Assembly: GCF_000018685.1 (NCBI RefSeq) | Contig: NC_010001.1 | Span: 1,318,001 to 1,382,000 of the forward strand | Direction of reading: 5' to 3' | DNA length: 64,000 nt | From: Lachnoclostridium phytofermentans ISDg | GTDB lineage: Bacteria; Bacillota; Clostridia; Lachnospirales; Lachnospiraceae | In this document: piece after piece, positions 45,890-54,590 of the stretch | Layout of the letters: each line of letters starts with the position of its first letter | How positions within the stretch are numbered: the stretch's first letter is position 1 | Translations under genes and position numbers: made by a program | The notes under the pieces: model-generated | What the model was told of the DNA's origin: nothing | The model's database searches: none | The model's input: the letters and a program-made list of their open reading frames with translations, nothing else

Positions 45890-46750
45890 ATGGGAAAAAA
45901 GCTATGTTTAAATTTTTGTGAGATACTAGAGAATATTATGTCGGTAGCTCCCGAGGTAGAAACTGTTATACAAAAAGTTTTAGAACTGGCAGGTTATACG
46001 GAATGCGAACGTATCTATGTCGGTTCTTATTTTTGTAGTCAGTACGTACTTAATTTATCCCACAAGTTAATTGATAAAGTAATTAAGGAAGTGGACAACA
46101 TGGGCATAAAAGTTACTTTGGTATTACCTATGTTCACAGAAAAAGACCTATTACGTGGGAAGGAAAAAATAGAAGAATTCTCCTCTTATTTTCTTAAGGA
46201 AATTGATGAAATTACGGTAAATGATTATGGTATGCTAGAGTATATCCATAAGAAATATCAGAGGATTCCTATTAACCTTGGAAGACTTATGTTTAAGGAT
46301 TATCGTGATCCTAGATATGATGAATACTACCGCAAATCAAGCAAACCAAAGTATTTTACAAGACTTCTTAAACAAATCTGTAAACAGTATCAGGTGACTG
46401 GATTAGAACTTGATATTACTCATGAGCAAATCGATATATCGGATGCTCCTTCTGAAACTAAAATTGCAATTCATGTTCCTTATAGCTATATGACGGTGGG
46501 TATGGTTTGTGAATTTGCCTCGATACCATATGAGATAACAGAAAAATTTCGACCGAATCTTCCATGCCATAAAGAATGTTTAAGGAACCGAATCAGCTAT
46601 CATATGTTAGAGGATAGAAAATATCTTAAGATTGGACGTACGGTTTATTTTGACCATAAGGTTTATTTTGACCATAAGGATGGAATAGTTAGTGGGAGTA
46701 GGAATTACCGAGAAATATTTGCACCGATTGATCTGGAGGTTAAGGCATGA
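45890..46750 (+). CDS. U32/UbiV-like protein, first of a pair
   Basis: The 286-residue protein shows a TIM-barrel-like pattern (RIYVGSYFC, IKVTLVLPMF, IDEITVNDYGML, IPINLGRLMFK, GLELDI, IAIHVPYSYMTVG). The C-terminal cysteines MVCEFASI and LPCHKECLRNR resemble the region that binds a 4Fe-4S cluster in the UbiV branch of the peptidase U32 superfamily. It overlaps the next gene by 4 bp (ATGA). An 18-bp in-frame duplication (YFDHKV) lies near residue 255. The link to U32 is from motif layout only and needs a profile search. Confidence 0.6.
   Translation: MGKKLCLNFCEILENIMSVAPEVETVIQKVLELAGYTECERIYVGSYFCSQYVLNLSHKLIDKVIKEVDNMGIKVTLVLPMFTEKDLLRGKEKIEEFSSYFLKEIDEITVNDYGMLEYIHKKYQRIPINLGRLMFKDYRDPRYDEYYRKSSKPKYFTRLLKQICKQYQVTGLELDITHEQIDISDAPSETKIAIHVPYSYMTVGMVCEFASIPYEITEKFRPNLPCHKECLRNRISYHMLEDRKYLKIGRTVYFDHKVYFDHKDGIVSGSRNYREIFAPIDLEVKA
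46642..46677. repeat. Perfect 18-bp in-frame tandem duplication
   Basis: GGTTTATTTTGACCATAA occurs twice back to back (46642-46659, 46660-46677), duplicating VYFDHK inside the U32-like gene without breaking the frame. Confidence 0.95.
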
Positions 46751-47703
46751 ATATCTTAGTTCCCTTAAATAGTGCAGAACATATAAAGGATTATATGGAG
46801 TGCGGTGCCAAAGAATTCTATATTGGATTCTATGATAAAGAATGGTCAAATCACTTTGGTGAATATGCAGATATTAATCGTCTCACTGGATTTAAAGAAA
46901 GTGCGAATCCCAATAATTTAGAAGAAATGATAAAAGTGATAGAAACGATTAAAGCACAAGATGGGATTATATTTGTAACGTTTAACTCCAGTAGTTATAG
47001 TGAACAGCAATTGGAGTATATTAGAAACTATTTTAAAAGTTTAGCAAGAACTAAGGTTGATGGTGTTATTGTTTCCTGTATTGAACTTGTAACTCTTGCA
47101 GTGGAGGAAGGATTGACTGCCAGTATCAGTACCATTAGTGGTATCTATAACTCCGATATGGCAAGATTTTATTATGAACATGGTGCATGCAGAATCATAT
47201 TACCAAGAGATTTATCCTTAGATGAAATAGAAGGGATAAAGAATACTGTGCCACAGCCGGAATATGAGGTATTTTTAATGAGGAATGGCTGTATATTCTC
47301 TGATTCCAACTGCCTTGGGTTACATCGATTGGAGCAAAAATCTTTTTGTAGCTGCTTATTAAAATCAAAGAATGAATTTGTAGAATCAATAGAAGAGTTT
47401 GAACTTCGTCATCAGATGGAATTAAATAATATCCTTTATAACCAATATTATCATGATATGGCATGTGGTATGTGTGCTATCTATCGATTATTAAATATGG
47501 GGATATCCGCCTGTAAGATTGTTGGCAGATCGGATGATTGGGAAAATATCTGTGCTGATATTAAAGATGTTTATGAAAATATTCAGATAGCTTATGATAG
47601 TAAATCAGAGGATGAATATAAAAAACGTATGGTTTTTCCGAATAATAGCAAGCAGATTTGTAAGCTTGGTTTATGCTGCTATTATCCGGAAGCAAGATTT
47701 TAA
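46747..47703 (+). CDS. U32 peptidase-like/UbiU-like protein, second of a pair
   Basis: A 318-residue protein with the U32 layout: start MNILVPLNSAEHIKDYMECG and AKEFYIGF, then ARTKVDGVIVSCIELVTLA. A cysteine set follows in RNGCIFSDSNCLG, SFCSC, and MACGMCAIYRLLNMGISACK with IVGRSDD, which matches the U32 ending (L-GV-KI-GR). It probably carries an iron-sulfur cluster. Close coupling with the preceding barrel protein suggests a heterodimer like UbiU-UbiV, which perform oxygen-independent hydroxylation, or TrhP-like tRNA modification. Substrate unknown. Confidence 0.7.
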   Translation: MNILVPLNSAEHIKDYMECGAKEFYIGFYDKEWSNHFGEYADINRLTGFKESANPNNLEEMIKVIETIKAQDGIIFVTFNSSSYSEQQLEYIRNYFKSLARTKVDGVIVSCIELVTLAVEEGLTASISTISGIYNSDMARFYYEHGACRIILPRDLSLDEIEGIKNTVPQPEYEVFLMRNGCIFSDSNCLGLHRLEQKSFCSCLLKSKNEFVESIEEFELRHQMELNNILYNQYYHDMACGMCAIYRLLNMGISACKIVGRSDDWENICADIKDVYENIQIAYDSKSEDEYKKRMVFPNNSKQICKLGLCCYYPEARF

Positions 47704-47704
47704 C

Positions 47705-49327
47705 TTAATAGGAAACGATATGTCCTTTCCCTTCATCTTTCGCACGATAGAGGGCTTTATCTGCATTGCGGATAAAGTCATTCAAGCATTTTTCTTTTGT
47801 AGGAACACTATAATAGTATCCAATACTTAAGGTAATGTTAGATTGCCTCATTGTTTCTGCAATCGGAATTTGCTTGTTTGCCACGCCCTCTTGAATGCCT
47901 TTTGCTAAGTTTATTAACTTTTCTTCTTCTGCGTTATAAGAAATCAGAACGAATTCATCTCCTCCAAATCTAGCGGCAAAAGCATTTCCAGAATTCTCTC
48001 GAATTGAATTTGCAACTTGCATAAGACAATAATCTCCTACGATATGTCCGTAGGTATCGTTATAGGATTTAAATTCATCAACATCAAGTACGATAATTCC
48101 AAGAGGTACATTATTGTGCCTCGCTTCATGTAACTGACTTTCTCCATATAGATTAAGAAAATTACGATTAGCTAAACCTGTTAGAGAATCATAAGAGGAA
48201 CGTATTTCCAATTCTTTTACTTGGGCATCCTTATTTTGCTGTATAAGAGCATCCTCCTCAATCTTTATATGACTTAGTAAATTAGATTGATAGATACGAT
48301 CCATCTCTTGATGGCGTTTTTGCAATAATTGAAAGTAATCATCATAGAGTGATTCCATTTTTGTTATATCACCAAGAGATTCATAGTAGGTAAGTTTCCG
48401 TTGATATACCATTAATGTAATGGTATTACTGTGACATTCTTTTGCAGTATTTTCAAGCAAAGAAAGCATTTCTTCTATATAACAAAAGGCGGATATCTCA
48501 ATTAAATAATCTAGGATATCTAAATAATCGTGAATAACATCTGCATTATACAAAATATTTTTGGAGCAATATATAATTTCTTCAACAAGAGAAAGAAAAT
48601 TACTGTAATCTAATAAATTTGTAGTATTTTGATGTTTTTGCTTTAGTTTTTTATAGGTAACCTTAGCATTTGCAACATTAATATATTGCCCCATACTCTG
48701 AAGTACTTCCTTGTTCGTATGAGAGGGAAGGTTATCTAAATATTCAGTTGCTTTCTCGTAATCTTGTAATTTCTCATAAAGCAAGGCATAGTTGATATGA
48801 AAAATAAGCTGATTTAGCTCGGCATCTATTTGAGGACCATGTTCTTTGCTATCAAGATCATAGTAGTAATCTGCCGTTTTGTAACATGCAAGTGCTTTTT
48901 CATATTGTTCCATATTAATGTAGACAGATGCCATATTCATATAAGTGCAGCTGAGGGCAATATAATTTTTTATTTCCTTTAAACAGTGAATGGATTGATG
49001 AAAGTAGTCAATTGCAATAGATTCGTTACTTTTTTTACAGTAAATAGAGCCAATCATATTACAACACTTTCCTTCTAAAGCCATATCTTTTAGCTCCTTA
49101 GACATCGTAAGTACTTTATAAAAATACTCTAAAGCTGAGTCTAGTTTACTTTGCAGGTATTCTGTCTGACCAATAAAAAAATAAGCAGTTGCGATGGCTA
49201 TCTCGTCTTGCTCCTTTGTTGCGGTGGATAGAAGTTCGTCGTTTGCTTTAATCCATTTAGGTAAATCCACATAAACATATTGTTTGGAGGCTTCAATTAA
49301 TTTTTCTATTGTATTAGAAGATTTCAT
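47705..49327 (-). CDS. Diguanylate cyclase with N-terminal TPR-like repeats
   Basis: Of 540 residues, about 1-340 are helical TPR-like repeats (for example ALEYFYKVLTMSKELKD and ALSCTYMNMASVYINMEQYE), and about 370-540 are a GGDEF domain. The domain starts at YDSLTGLANRNFL and has ARFGGDEFVLI with the intact catalytic motif. No RxxD inhibitory site is seen at the usual place. No membrane segment, so it is cytoplasmic and probably controlled through protein contacts. It is tail to tail with the U32-like gene with only one base between stops, and 15 bp after the paralogous cyclase gene. Confidence 0.9.
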   Translation of the reverse strand: MKSSNTIEKLIEASKQYVYVDLPKWIKANDELLSTATKEQDEIAIATAYFFIGQTEYLQSKLDSALEYFYKVLTMSKELKDMALEGKCCNMIGSIYCKKSNESIAIDYFHQSIHCLKEIKNYIALSCTYMNMASVYINMEQYEKALACYKTADYYYDLDSKEHGPQIDAELNQLIFHINYALLYEKLQDYEKATEYLDNLPSHTNKEVLQSMGQYINVANAKVTYKKLKQKHQNTTNLLDYSNFLSLVEEIIYCSKNILYNADVIHDYLDILDYLIEISAFCYIEEMLSLLENTAKECHSNTITLMVYQRKLTYYESLGDITKMESLYDDYFQLLQKRHQEMDRIYQSNLLSHIKIEEDALIQQNKDAQVKELEIRSSYDSLTGLANRNFLNLYGESQLHEARHNNVPLGIIVLDVDEFKSYNDTYGHIVGDYCLMQVANSIRENSGNAFAARFGGDEFVLISYNAEEEKLINLAKGIQEGVANKQIPIAETMRQSNITLSIGYYYSVPTKEKCLNDFIRNADKALYRAKDEGKGHIVSY

Positions 49328-49342
49328 GATTCCCTCCTAGAT

Positions 49343-50686
49343 CTATGGTAAAACATTCACAAAGGTTATTTGGTTTTTATTTGATTTTTTCCCTTTATAT
49401 AGAGCGTAATCTGCGCGACGCACATAATCTTCCCAGGTCATATCGTAATTTGGTATTTCATTTACGACGCCTTGACTTATGGTAAGAGTCCCAAAAGGAA
49501 GAACATCGGCAATTATTTGGTCACAATTTTTTAAATCTGTGCTTATGTTCTGGCAATATTCTTTAATCTGTTCATTGGTTTGGTCATAAAAGATAACTAG
49601 AAATTCATCTCCACTTAATCTTGCAGCAAAAGCGGTGTCACTGTATTTTTGTAATATAATACCTAATAGACTAAGATATTTATCTCCAATTAAATGTCCA
49701 AATTGATCGTTGTATAGTTTAAAGTTATCAATGTCTAACATTAAAACACCAAGGCTTTTCTGTTCTTTTCTAGCCTTTAGAAAATGGCTTGGTCCATATT
49801 GATTAATCCGATAACGATTTGGTAATTTGGTTAAGGAATCAACCTCGGCAATTGCTTTTAGCTTGGCAATTCGCTTGTTTGTTTTAACCTTTTGTTCATA
49901 TTGATGAAAGATAATATCTTTAAGATAAATATTCTTATCTTTCATCTTTTTATATTCTTTCTCTTTTAAATTTGTTAAGGATATTAATTCAAGAAATGTA
50001 TTTTTATAAGAAATTATATCATTCGTAGATTTATAATAGAGTACTTTGCATTCTGCAAGTTGGCATTGTGAGTCAATTCGATTGGATTGTGTTACAATTG
50101 ATGTTAAGATATCTAGTATTTTTATAGAAATTTCATATTCTTCTAATGAGATACTGTAACGAAATAATAGAATGAATTCGTTGAAATCTCTTAGTATAGT
50201 CGAAGGATTCAGTGGAAGTTCTAGTAATGTTTGTACCTTTGAAACGAAGAGAGCTGGCTTGTCCTCCTTATAGGCAAGTACACCTTCTAATAACAGTAAG
50301 TGGTGTTGCATCCTCTTATTCTTTATCACTGATTTTTGAACTGGTTCCTTCACTAAGAAATCTCTTGATAATTTTGTTTGATTAACATAACAGTGAGCAA
50401 AAGCTATCTCAATAGTCTCCCAAGATATTAATTCTTCTCTATAAGGAACGGTATTATCTACAGACTGATAACAATCAAGTGAATTAAAATAATAATCAAT
50501 AGCACGTCCATATAACCCGACCTTATAAGCAATTGAACCAAGGGCATGGCAGAATAGTCCACGCAAAATAACGTCCGATTCCTTAGACGCATCAACCAAT
50601 CGTTTCTTAAAATAATCAAAAGTATCTTGATCGGATTGTTGATATACCATTTGATTGATTAATCCAATTTCTTCTTGATAATCCAT
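49343..50686 (-). CDS. Diguanylate cyclase-like protein, SGDEF variant
   Basis: A 447-residue paralogue of the downstream cyclase: a helical TPR-like N-terminal part (about 1-240), coiled region around 240-270, then a GGDEF domain beginning VDSLTKLPNRYRI. The motif reads ARLSGDEFLVI; SGDEF is a variant still active in some cyclases. The N-terminal part includes CHALGSIAYKVGLYGRAIDY. It is the first gene of a two-gene minus-strand operon. A 242-bp divergent promoter region separates it from the ABC ATPase gene. Confidence 0.88.
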   Translation of the reverse strand: MDYQEEIGLINQMVYQQSDQDTFDYFKKRLVDASKESDVILRGLFCHALGSIAYKVGLYGRAIDYYFNSLDCYQSVDNTVPYREELISWETIEIAFAHCYVNQTKLSRDFLVKEPVQKSVIKNKRMQHHLLLLEGVLAYKEDKPALFVSKVQTLLELPLNPSTILRDFNEFILLFRYSISLEEYEISIKILDILTSIVTQSNRIDSQCQLAECKVLYYKSTNDIISYKNTFLELISLTNLKEKEYKKMKDKNIYLKDIIFHQYEQKVKTNKRIAKLKAIAEVDSLTKLPNRYRINQYGPSHFLKARKEQKSLGVLMLDIDNFKLYNDQFGHLIGDKYLSLLGIILQKYSDTAFAARLSGDEFLVIFYDQTNEQIKEYCQNISTDLKNCDQIIADVLPFGTLTISQGVVNEIPNYDMTWEDYVRRADYALYKGKKSNKNQITFVNVLP

Positions 50687-50862
50687 GACAAAAGATATCC
50701 CCCATTACATTAATAAAATGTAAAAATATGCTAAGTGCCGATTAATCAATAGTATAGCACAAAACTATTTTGGAGGAAAGTGGAAGTTTATTAAAAATAT
50801 AGAAAGTTAAAGAAGACATGAACTAGAGGTTTTAATAGAAAAATATAGTTATCTAAAGTGGA

Positions 50863-50891
50863 TTGACATGGCCTATTAATTGTGATAGACT
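50863..50891 (+). promoter_or_regulatory. Promoter candidate of the solo ABC ATPase gene
   Basis: TTGACA at 50863-50868, 17-bp spacer, weak -10 TAGACT at 50886-50891; start codon 38 bp downstream. Confidence 0.5.
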
Positions 50892-50928
50892 AATACCCTT
50901 TTGACAGTAAAAATGAAAGGTAATAATT

Positions 50929-51690
50929 ATGTATAATGAAATACTGATTGATAAAATATCAAAAAATATAGATGGTAAAAATATTTTACAAAACGTGAAC
51001 ATGCAAATAAAAAAAGGGGATACCATTGGATTTTTCGATGTGGGTGATGGTGCAAAGTCAGTTTTATTTCAGATTTTGTGTGGAGAACTGACTCCAGATA
51101 ACGGAATAGTTTATTATCGAGAAGAACAATTAGGCAAATTTAGTGAGACTCCACGAGATGTGGGAATCTCTATCCATCCCATGGGATTTATAAAAGAGTT
51201 TAACGGTTACAAAAATTTGAAATATATTGCTGGAATTAATGGAAATATTGAAGATGTTGAAATCATTGACTCTATGAAAACGGTTGGATTAAAACCTGAG
51301 AGTCGTACGAAAGTCGGAGATTTTAGCACACGTATGTCGCAAAAGTTAAGTATTGCTCAGGCAATTATGGAAGGACAAGATATTTTAATATTTGATGAAC
51401 TATTTACCAAAGAGAATATTAAAAATCACCGAGAACTCCGTAAGATCCTTTGTTTATTAAAAGAACGAAATATTACTATCCTATTAACAAGCGACAAAAA
51501 AGAATATATAGAAAAAATTTGCGATAAAGGGTACATGATTCAAGATGGGGGAATAAAAGAGCTTTTTATTAAACAAGAAAACAAAGACGAAGAACAAATA
51601 GAGGAAAAACAAATAGAGGAAGAACAAATAGAGGAAGAACAAATAGAGGAAGAAATGATAGTAGAAGAAATAATAGAAGAAGTAAGCTGA
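50929..51690 (+). CDS. Degenerate ABC ATPase with Glu/Gln repeat tail
   Basis: The 253-residue protein follows the ABC ATPase fold of ABC-2 exporters (about 1-205). The P-loop reads GFFDVGDGAKSVLF: Lys and Ser remain but the surrounding glycines of GxxGxGK are changed. The signature STRMSQKLSIAQ and Walker B ILIFDELF are near normal, while the H-loop His is replaced (LLTSDKK). Residues about 220-253 are repeats of EQIEE. No permease is adjacent. ATP binding may be weak; a regulatory role is possible. Confidence 0.75.
   Translation: MYNEILIDKISKNIDGKNILQNVNMQIKKGDTIGFFDVGDGAKSVLFQILCGELTPDNGIVYYREEQLGKFSETPRDVGISIHPMGFIKEFNGYKNLKYIAGINGNIEDVEIIDSMKTVGLKPESRTKVGDFSTRMSQKLSIAQAIMEGQDILIFDELFTKENIKNHRELRKILCLLKERNITILLTSDKKEYIEKICDKGYMIQDGGIKELFIKQENKDEEQIEEKQIEEEQIEEEQIEEEMIVEEIIEEVS
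51592..51681. repeat. 15-bp tandem repeats encoding EQIEE
   Basis: GAACAAATAGAGGAA begins at 51592 and repeats at 51607 (one change), 51622 and 51637; two diverged units follow. All keep the reading frame at the 3' end of the ABC ATPase gene. Confidence 0.9.
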
Positions 51691-51800
51691 AACCTAAAGT
51701 TCAATCCACTATAGTATTATTTTTTTATCTATTTTCCACAATATATTGTAAAGTTATGGTAAATATGATATTCTTCGCTTAATGAGATTCTAGTTCATGA

Positions 51801-51830
51801 AAAGATGAATTGGCTTGCCAATTCATCTTT
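51801..51830 (+). terminator. Terminator of the ABC ATPase gene
   Basis: AAAGATGAATTGGC pairs perfectly with GCCAATTCATCTTT around a two-base centre; T-rich DNA follows. Confidence 0.85.
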
Positions 51831-51860
51831 TATTTCTAAATAAAAGAGTGGGAGAAAGAA

Positions 51861-53309
51861 ATGAATCAGGGGGATATGGTAAGTAAGGCATGTTATAAGA
51901 GAAGGAAATCGGCCTTCATAATAGGTTTTCTAGGTATTGCTATAAGTATTTGGTTGACGGGGTGCCAAGCTAAAGAGAAACGTTCTGACTCATTAAACGA
52001 GGGTCGAACTCTTTATGAAATTGAAGGGACATTGGATACAAAAGAACATATTTTAAACTTTTCTGAAACTATTACATACCAAAATAAGAAAGAGGTAGCG
52101 CTCTCTGAGTTATATTTACATATCTATGGTAACGCTTATCAGATTTATGATAGTACCAAAGGAATTCAAGTGTTAGCTGTAAATAGTATATCGAAAGATA
52201 CACTTAACTTTGAAGTATTAGAACATAATCAGTTATTGAAAATCATACCCGAGAAGCCATTGGAACCAGGGAAAACAATTCAGTTTGAGATTAGCTGTAA
52301 GTTCCTAATACCCGATTTAGTAGAACGTTTCGGTTATTATCAGACACAGTATTGCTTTAGCTTTTTCAATCCTCAAATGGCTGTTTATGATGACAATGGA
52401 TGGGATTTCTCACCTATGAGTTTAGTTGGTGACGGGCGTTATCATGACATGTCTGATTTTCTTATGAAAATTACAGTTCCCAAAGATTATGTAGTTGCTT
52501 GTGGTGGAGTTGAGCGTAAGAAAGATGTAAAAGAAGAAACCGTAACTTATACATTTGAAAATAATAACGCAAGAGATATCTGTATGGCAATATCAGATCA
52601 GTATGAAATCGTAGAAGATGAGTTAGGTGATATAAAAATTTATGCTTATTTTGAAAAAAATGTAGTAAGCCAAGAACGTAAAGATTCTTCAATGCAGCAG
52701 ATAAAGGATTCCCTTGATTGTTACGAAACGGTATTTGGAGATTATCCATATGATACATTTCGAATGGCAATGATTACACAAAAGCCAAATATAAATGTAG
52801 CGATGGAGTATAGTGGATTGATATATATGCCAAGAGAAGCTTTTCTTGAGAATCAGTTTGTATTCTATGAACAAATATTAAGTCATGAAATTGCTCACCA
52901 GTGGTTTTACGGAATTATAGGAAATAATGAAACAACAGAAGCTTGGTTAGACGAGGGACTTAGTACTTTTGCTGTTGGAGTATATTTAGAGAAAGTAAAG
53001 GGAAAATCGTTGGCTGAGACCTATTCCATTCAAGGTAAGTATTTAAAATCGGATAAAGTCCCAATTAATAAAGAGATTACGGAGTACAAAGATAATTCTT
53101 ATTTTATGGAATGCTATTATAAAGCACAATATTTCTTATATGAGCTTAGAGAACGAATGGGAGAAGAATCTTTTTTTAGAGCGATGAGAGAGTATTACGA
53201 TACCTATGCGTTTAAGCAGGCAAATACAGAAGGATTTATTAAAATAATGAAACATAACTCGGCAGTTAGTATTGACGATCTTGTAAGTAACTATATCGCA
53301 TTGCATTAA
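51861..53309 (+). CDS. M1-family metallopeptidase lipoprotein
   Basis: A 482-residue protein with a lipoprotein signal (IWLTGCQAK, Cys near residue 35). The N-terminal beta domain is followed by a gluzincin catalytic domain: GAMEN-like VAMEYSGLIYM, zinc motif HEIAHQWF near residue 343 and the third ligand Glu in TEAWLDEGLSTF, 18 residues after the HExxH. The M1 C-terminal helical domain is very short. It probably trims peptides at the cell surface. It stands alone downstream of a terminator. GGGAGAAAG is the ribosome site. Confidence 0.88.
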   Translation: MNQGDMVSKACYKRRKSAFIIGFLGIAISIWLTGCQAKEKRSDSLNEGRTLYEIEGTLDTKEHILNFSETITYQNKKEVALSELYLHIYGNAYQIYDSTKGIQVLAVNSISKDTLNFEVLEHNQLLKIIPEKPLEPGKTIQFEISCKFLIPDLVERFGYYQTQYCFSFFNPQMAVYDDNGWDFSPMSLVGDGRYHDMSDFLMKITVPKDYVVACGGVERKKDVKEETVTYTFENNNARDICMAISDQYEIVEDELGDIKIYAYFEKNVVSQERKDSSMQQIKDSLDCYETVFGDYPYDTFRMAMITQKPNINVAMEYSGLIYMPREAFLENQFVFYEQILSHEIAHQWFYGIIGNNETTEAWLDEGLSTFAVGVYLEKVKGKSLAETYSIQGKYLKSDKVPINKEITEYKDNSYFMECYYKAQYFLYELRERMGEESFFRAMREYYDTYAFKQANTEGFIKIMKHNSAVSIDDLVSNYIALH

Positions 53310-53405
53310 TACATCGGCAGGAAGATAAAGTTTAGAAGATAAGGACAGTAGTAAGAAGATTCGCTTCAAATAAATGATAAAGATATGGAAAATGGGGTGG
53401 GTTAT

Positions 53406-53780
53406 ATGAATGCAACAGCAAAAGAGGTTATGGAGTATTGTTTAACCAAAAAAGATGCGTACATAGAGTATCCTTTTGGAGAAATTCCTATTGTATTTAA
53501 AGTAAGGAAGAAGATTTTTGCAGAACTATATCCAAATCCAGAAGACTATAAGATAACTTTAAAATGTGATATGGTTTTAGCGGATTTTTATCGTGAGCAA
53601 TATCCTTCCATAGTAGTTAGAGGATATCATTGCCCGCCTGTTCAACAGCCATATCGTAACACAATATGGATTGATAGAATAAACAAAGAGATCCTATTTG
53701 ATATGATAGATCATTCTTTTTTACAAGTAATAAAGTCTCTACCGAAAAGAGAGCAGATAGATTTTTCTGAATACTTATAA
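53406..53780 (+). CDS. MmcQ/YjbR family protein
   Basis: A 124-residue protein with the YjbR pattern: EYPFGEIPIVFKV, KIFAELYPN, ITLKCD, VRGYHCPPVQQPYRNTIWID and the final helix. This family has a CyaY-like fold and is sometimes called DNA-binding. Function unproven. The GGGGTGG sequence at 53394-53400 supports the ATG at 53406; an ATG at 53385 lacks a site. Confidence 0.88.
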   Translation: MNATAKEVMEYCLTKKDAYIEYPFGEIPIVFKVRKKIFAELYPNPEDYKITLKCDMVLADFYREQYPSIVVRGYHCPPVQQPYRNTIWIDRINKEILFDMIDHSFLQVIKSLPKREQIDFSEYL

Positions 53781-53852
53781 ATATATAAATATATTGATGT
53801 TGATTCAATACTTTTCCGTTCATAAGAGATGTTGAAGTATAAGTTATACCAT

Positions 53853-53930
53853 AAAAAGCGAGTGTATATCGAAATCCATATTGAAGGAATAGCTTCCATT
53901 ATGAGATAATCGAATTCACTCGCTTTTTTA
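53853..53930. terminator. Long terminator-like hairpin
   Basis: AAAAAGCGAGTG (53853-53864) pairs with CACTCGCTTTTT (53917-53928); GAAG/CTTC forms an inner stem. It has A and T tracts on both sides and can serve either strand. Confidence 0.8.
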
Positions 53931-54036
53931 ATTGTATTCAGCAATACTTACACTAATAAGGTAACATTCGTAAAGTACGCATTTTTAATGTGCGTGACAA
54001 GAAATGGCTTCTGAAGCGTACTTTTTCTTGTTTAAG

Positions 54037-54201
54037 TTATTTATTTGTATTATTCTTGGTAGCTTGCTTTTGTGTTGTATTTGAGCAGTCTGAAAGGTTA
54101 GAATCATTACTTGTAGAGTTCGAACAATTTTCAGATTTATTCGTGCCTTGTAATTGTTTCTCTCTTTCTTTTACATAACGTTGTTGGTACTGTTTACTCA
54201 T
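54037..54201 (-). CDS. Small hydrophilic protein of 54 residues, hypothetical
   Basis: Reading the minus strand from the ATG at 54201 gives 54 residues: a basic, helix-prone start MSKQYQQRYVKEREKQLQG, then a Ser/Asn/Thr-rich part with two cysteines and a Lys/Asn end. A consensus GGAGGT at 54206-54211 is ideally spaced. A hairpin GCGTACTTT/AAAGTACGC (54016-54024 with 53972-53980) lies just after the stop. I recognise no family. The plus-strand frame opposite is hydrophobic by mirror coding and has no ribosome site. Confidence 0.6.
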   Translation of the reverse strand: MSKQYQQRYVKEREKQLQGTNKSENCSNSTSNDSNLSDCSNTTQKQATKNNTNK

Positions 54202-54590
54202 AAGAACCTCCATTCATTCGCTTATATACTACGAATCTTTCTCTTTTTGATTTTATTAATTTACAATAATAGTATGATATAAAGTGAATGAGATTATAGT
54301 GTATCTTTCTGTAAATATAAAAACTATATTTTTACATATCTGATATAATGAAATATCGGAATGAAAATTATATTTGTAAAATAATACATGAAATTATTTG
54401 AAATATTTAATCTTAGTCAGTTAATAAAGTATTATCTCTAGACTGACCCACTAAAATAGATTACTTAAACGAAATAAAAAAGAGAATTTTAATTTTCAAT
54501 TACTAAACGACAAAGATAAATCGTATTATTAGTAAAGGATAAATTTGTAGGTACTAAACGATGAATGTAGGTGAGGGGGGGAGTGCTAGA
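54202..54590. other. Divergent promoter region before the sigma-factor gene
   Basis: AT-rich and without genes. TACTAAACGA occurs twice, exactly 51 bp apart, at 54501-54510 and 54552-54561. One copy could be part of an autoregulated ECF promoter, but I see no clear partner element. Confidence 0.35.

Noticed and set aside
53990..54178. Plus-strand 62-codon hydrophobic frame
   Set aside because: No ribosome site; it mirrors the Lys/Asn-rich small gene on the minus strand, which has an ideal GGAGGT.
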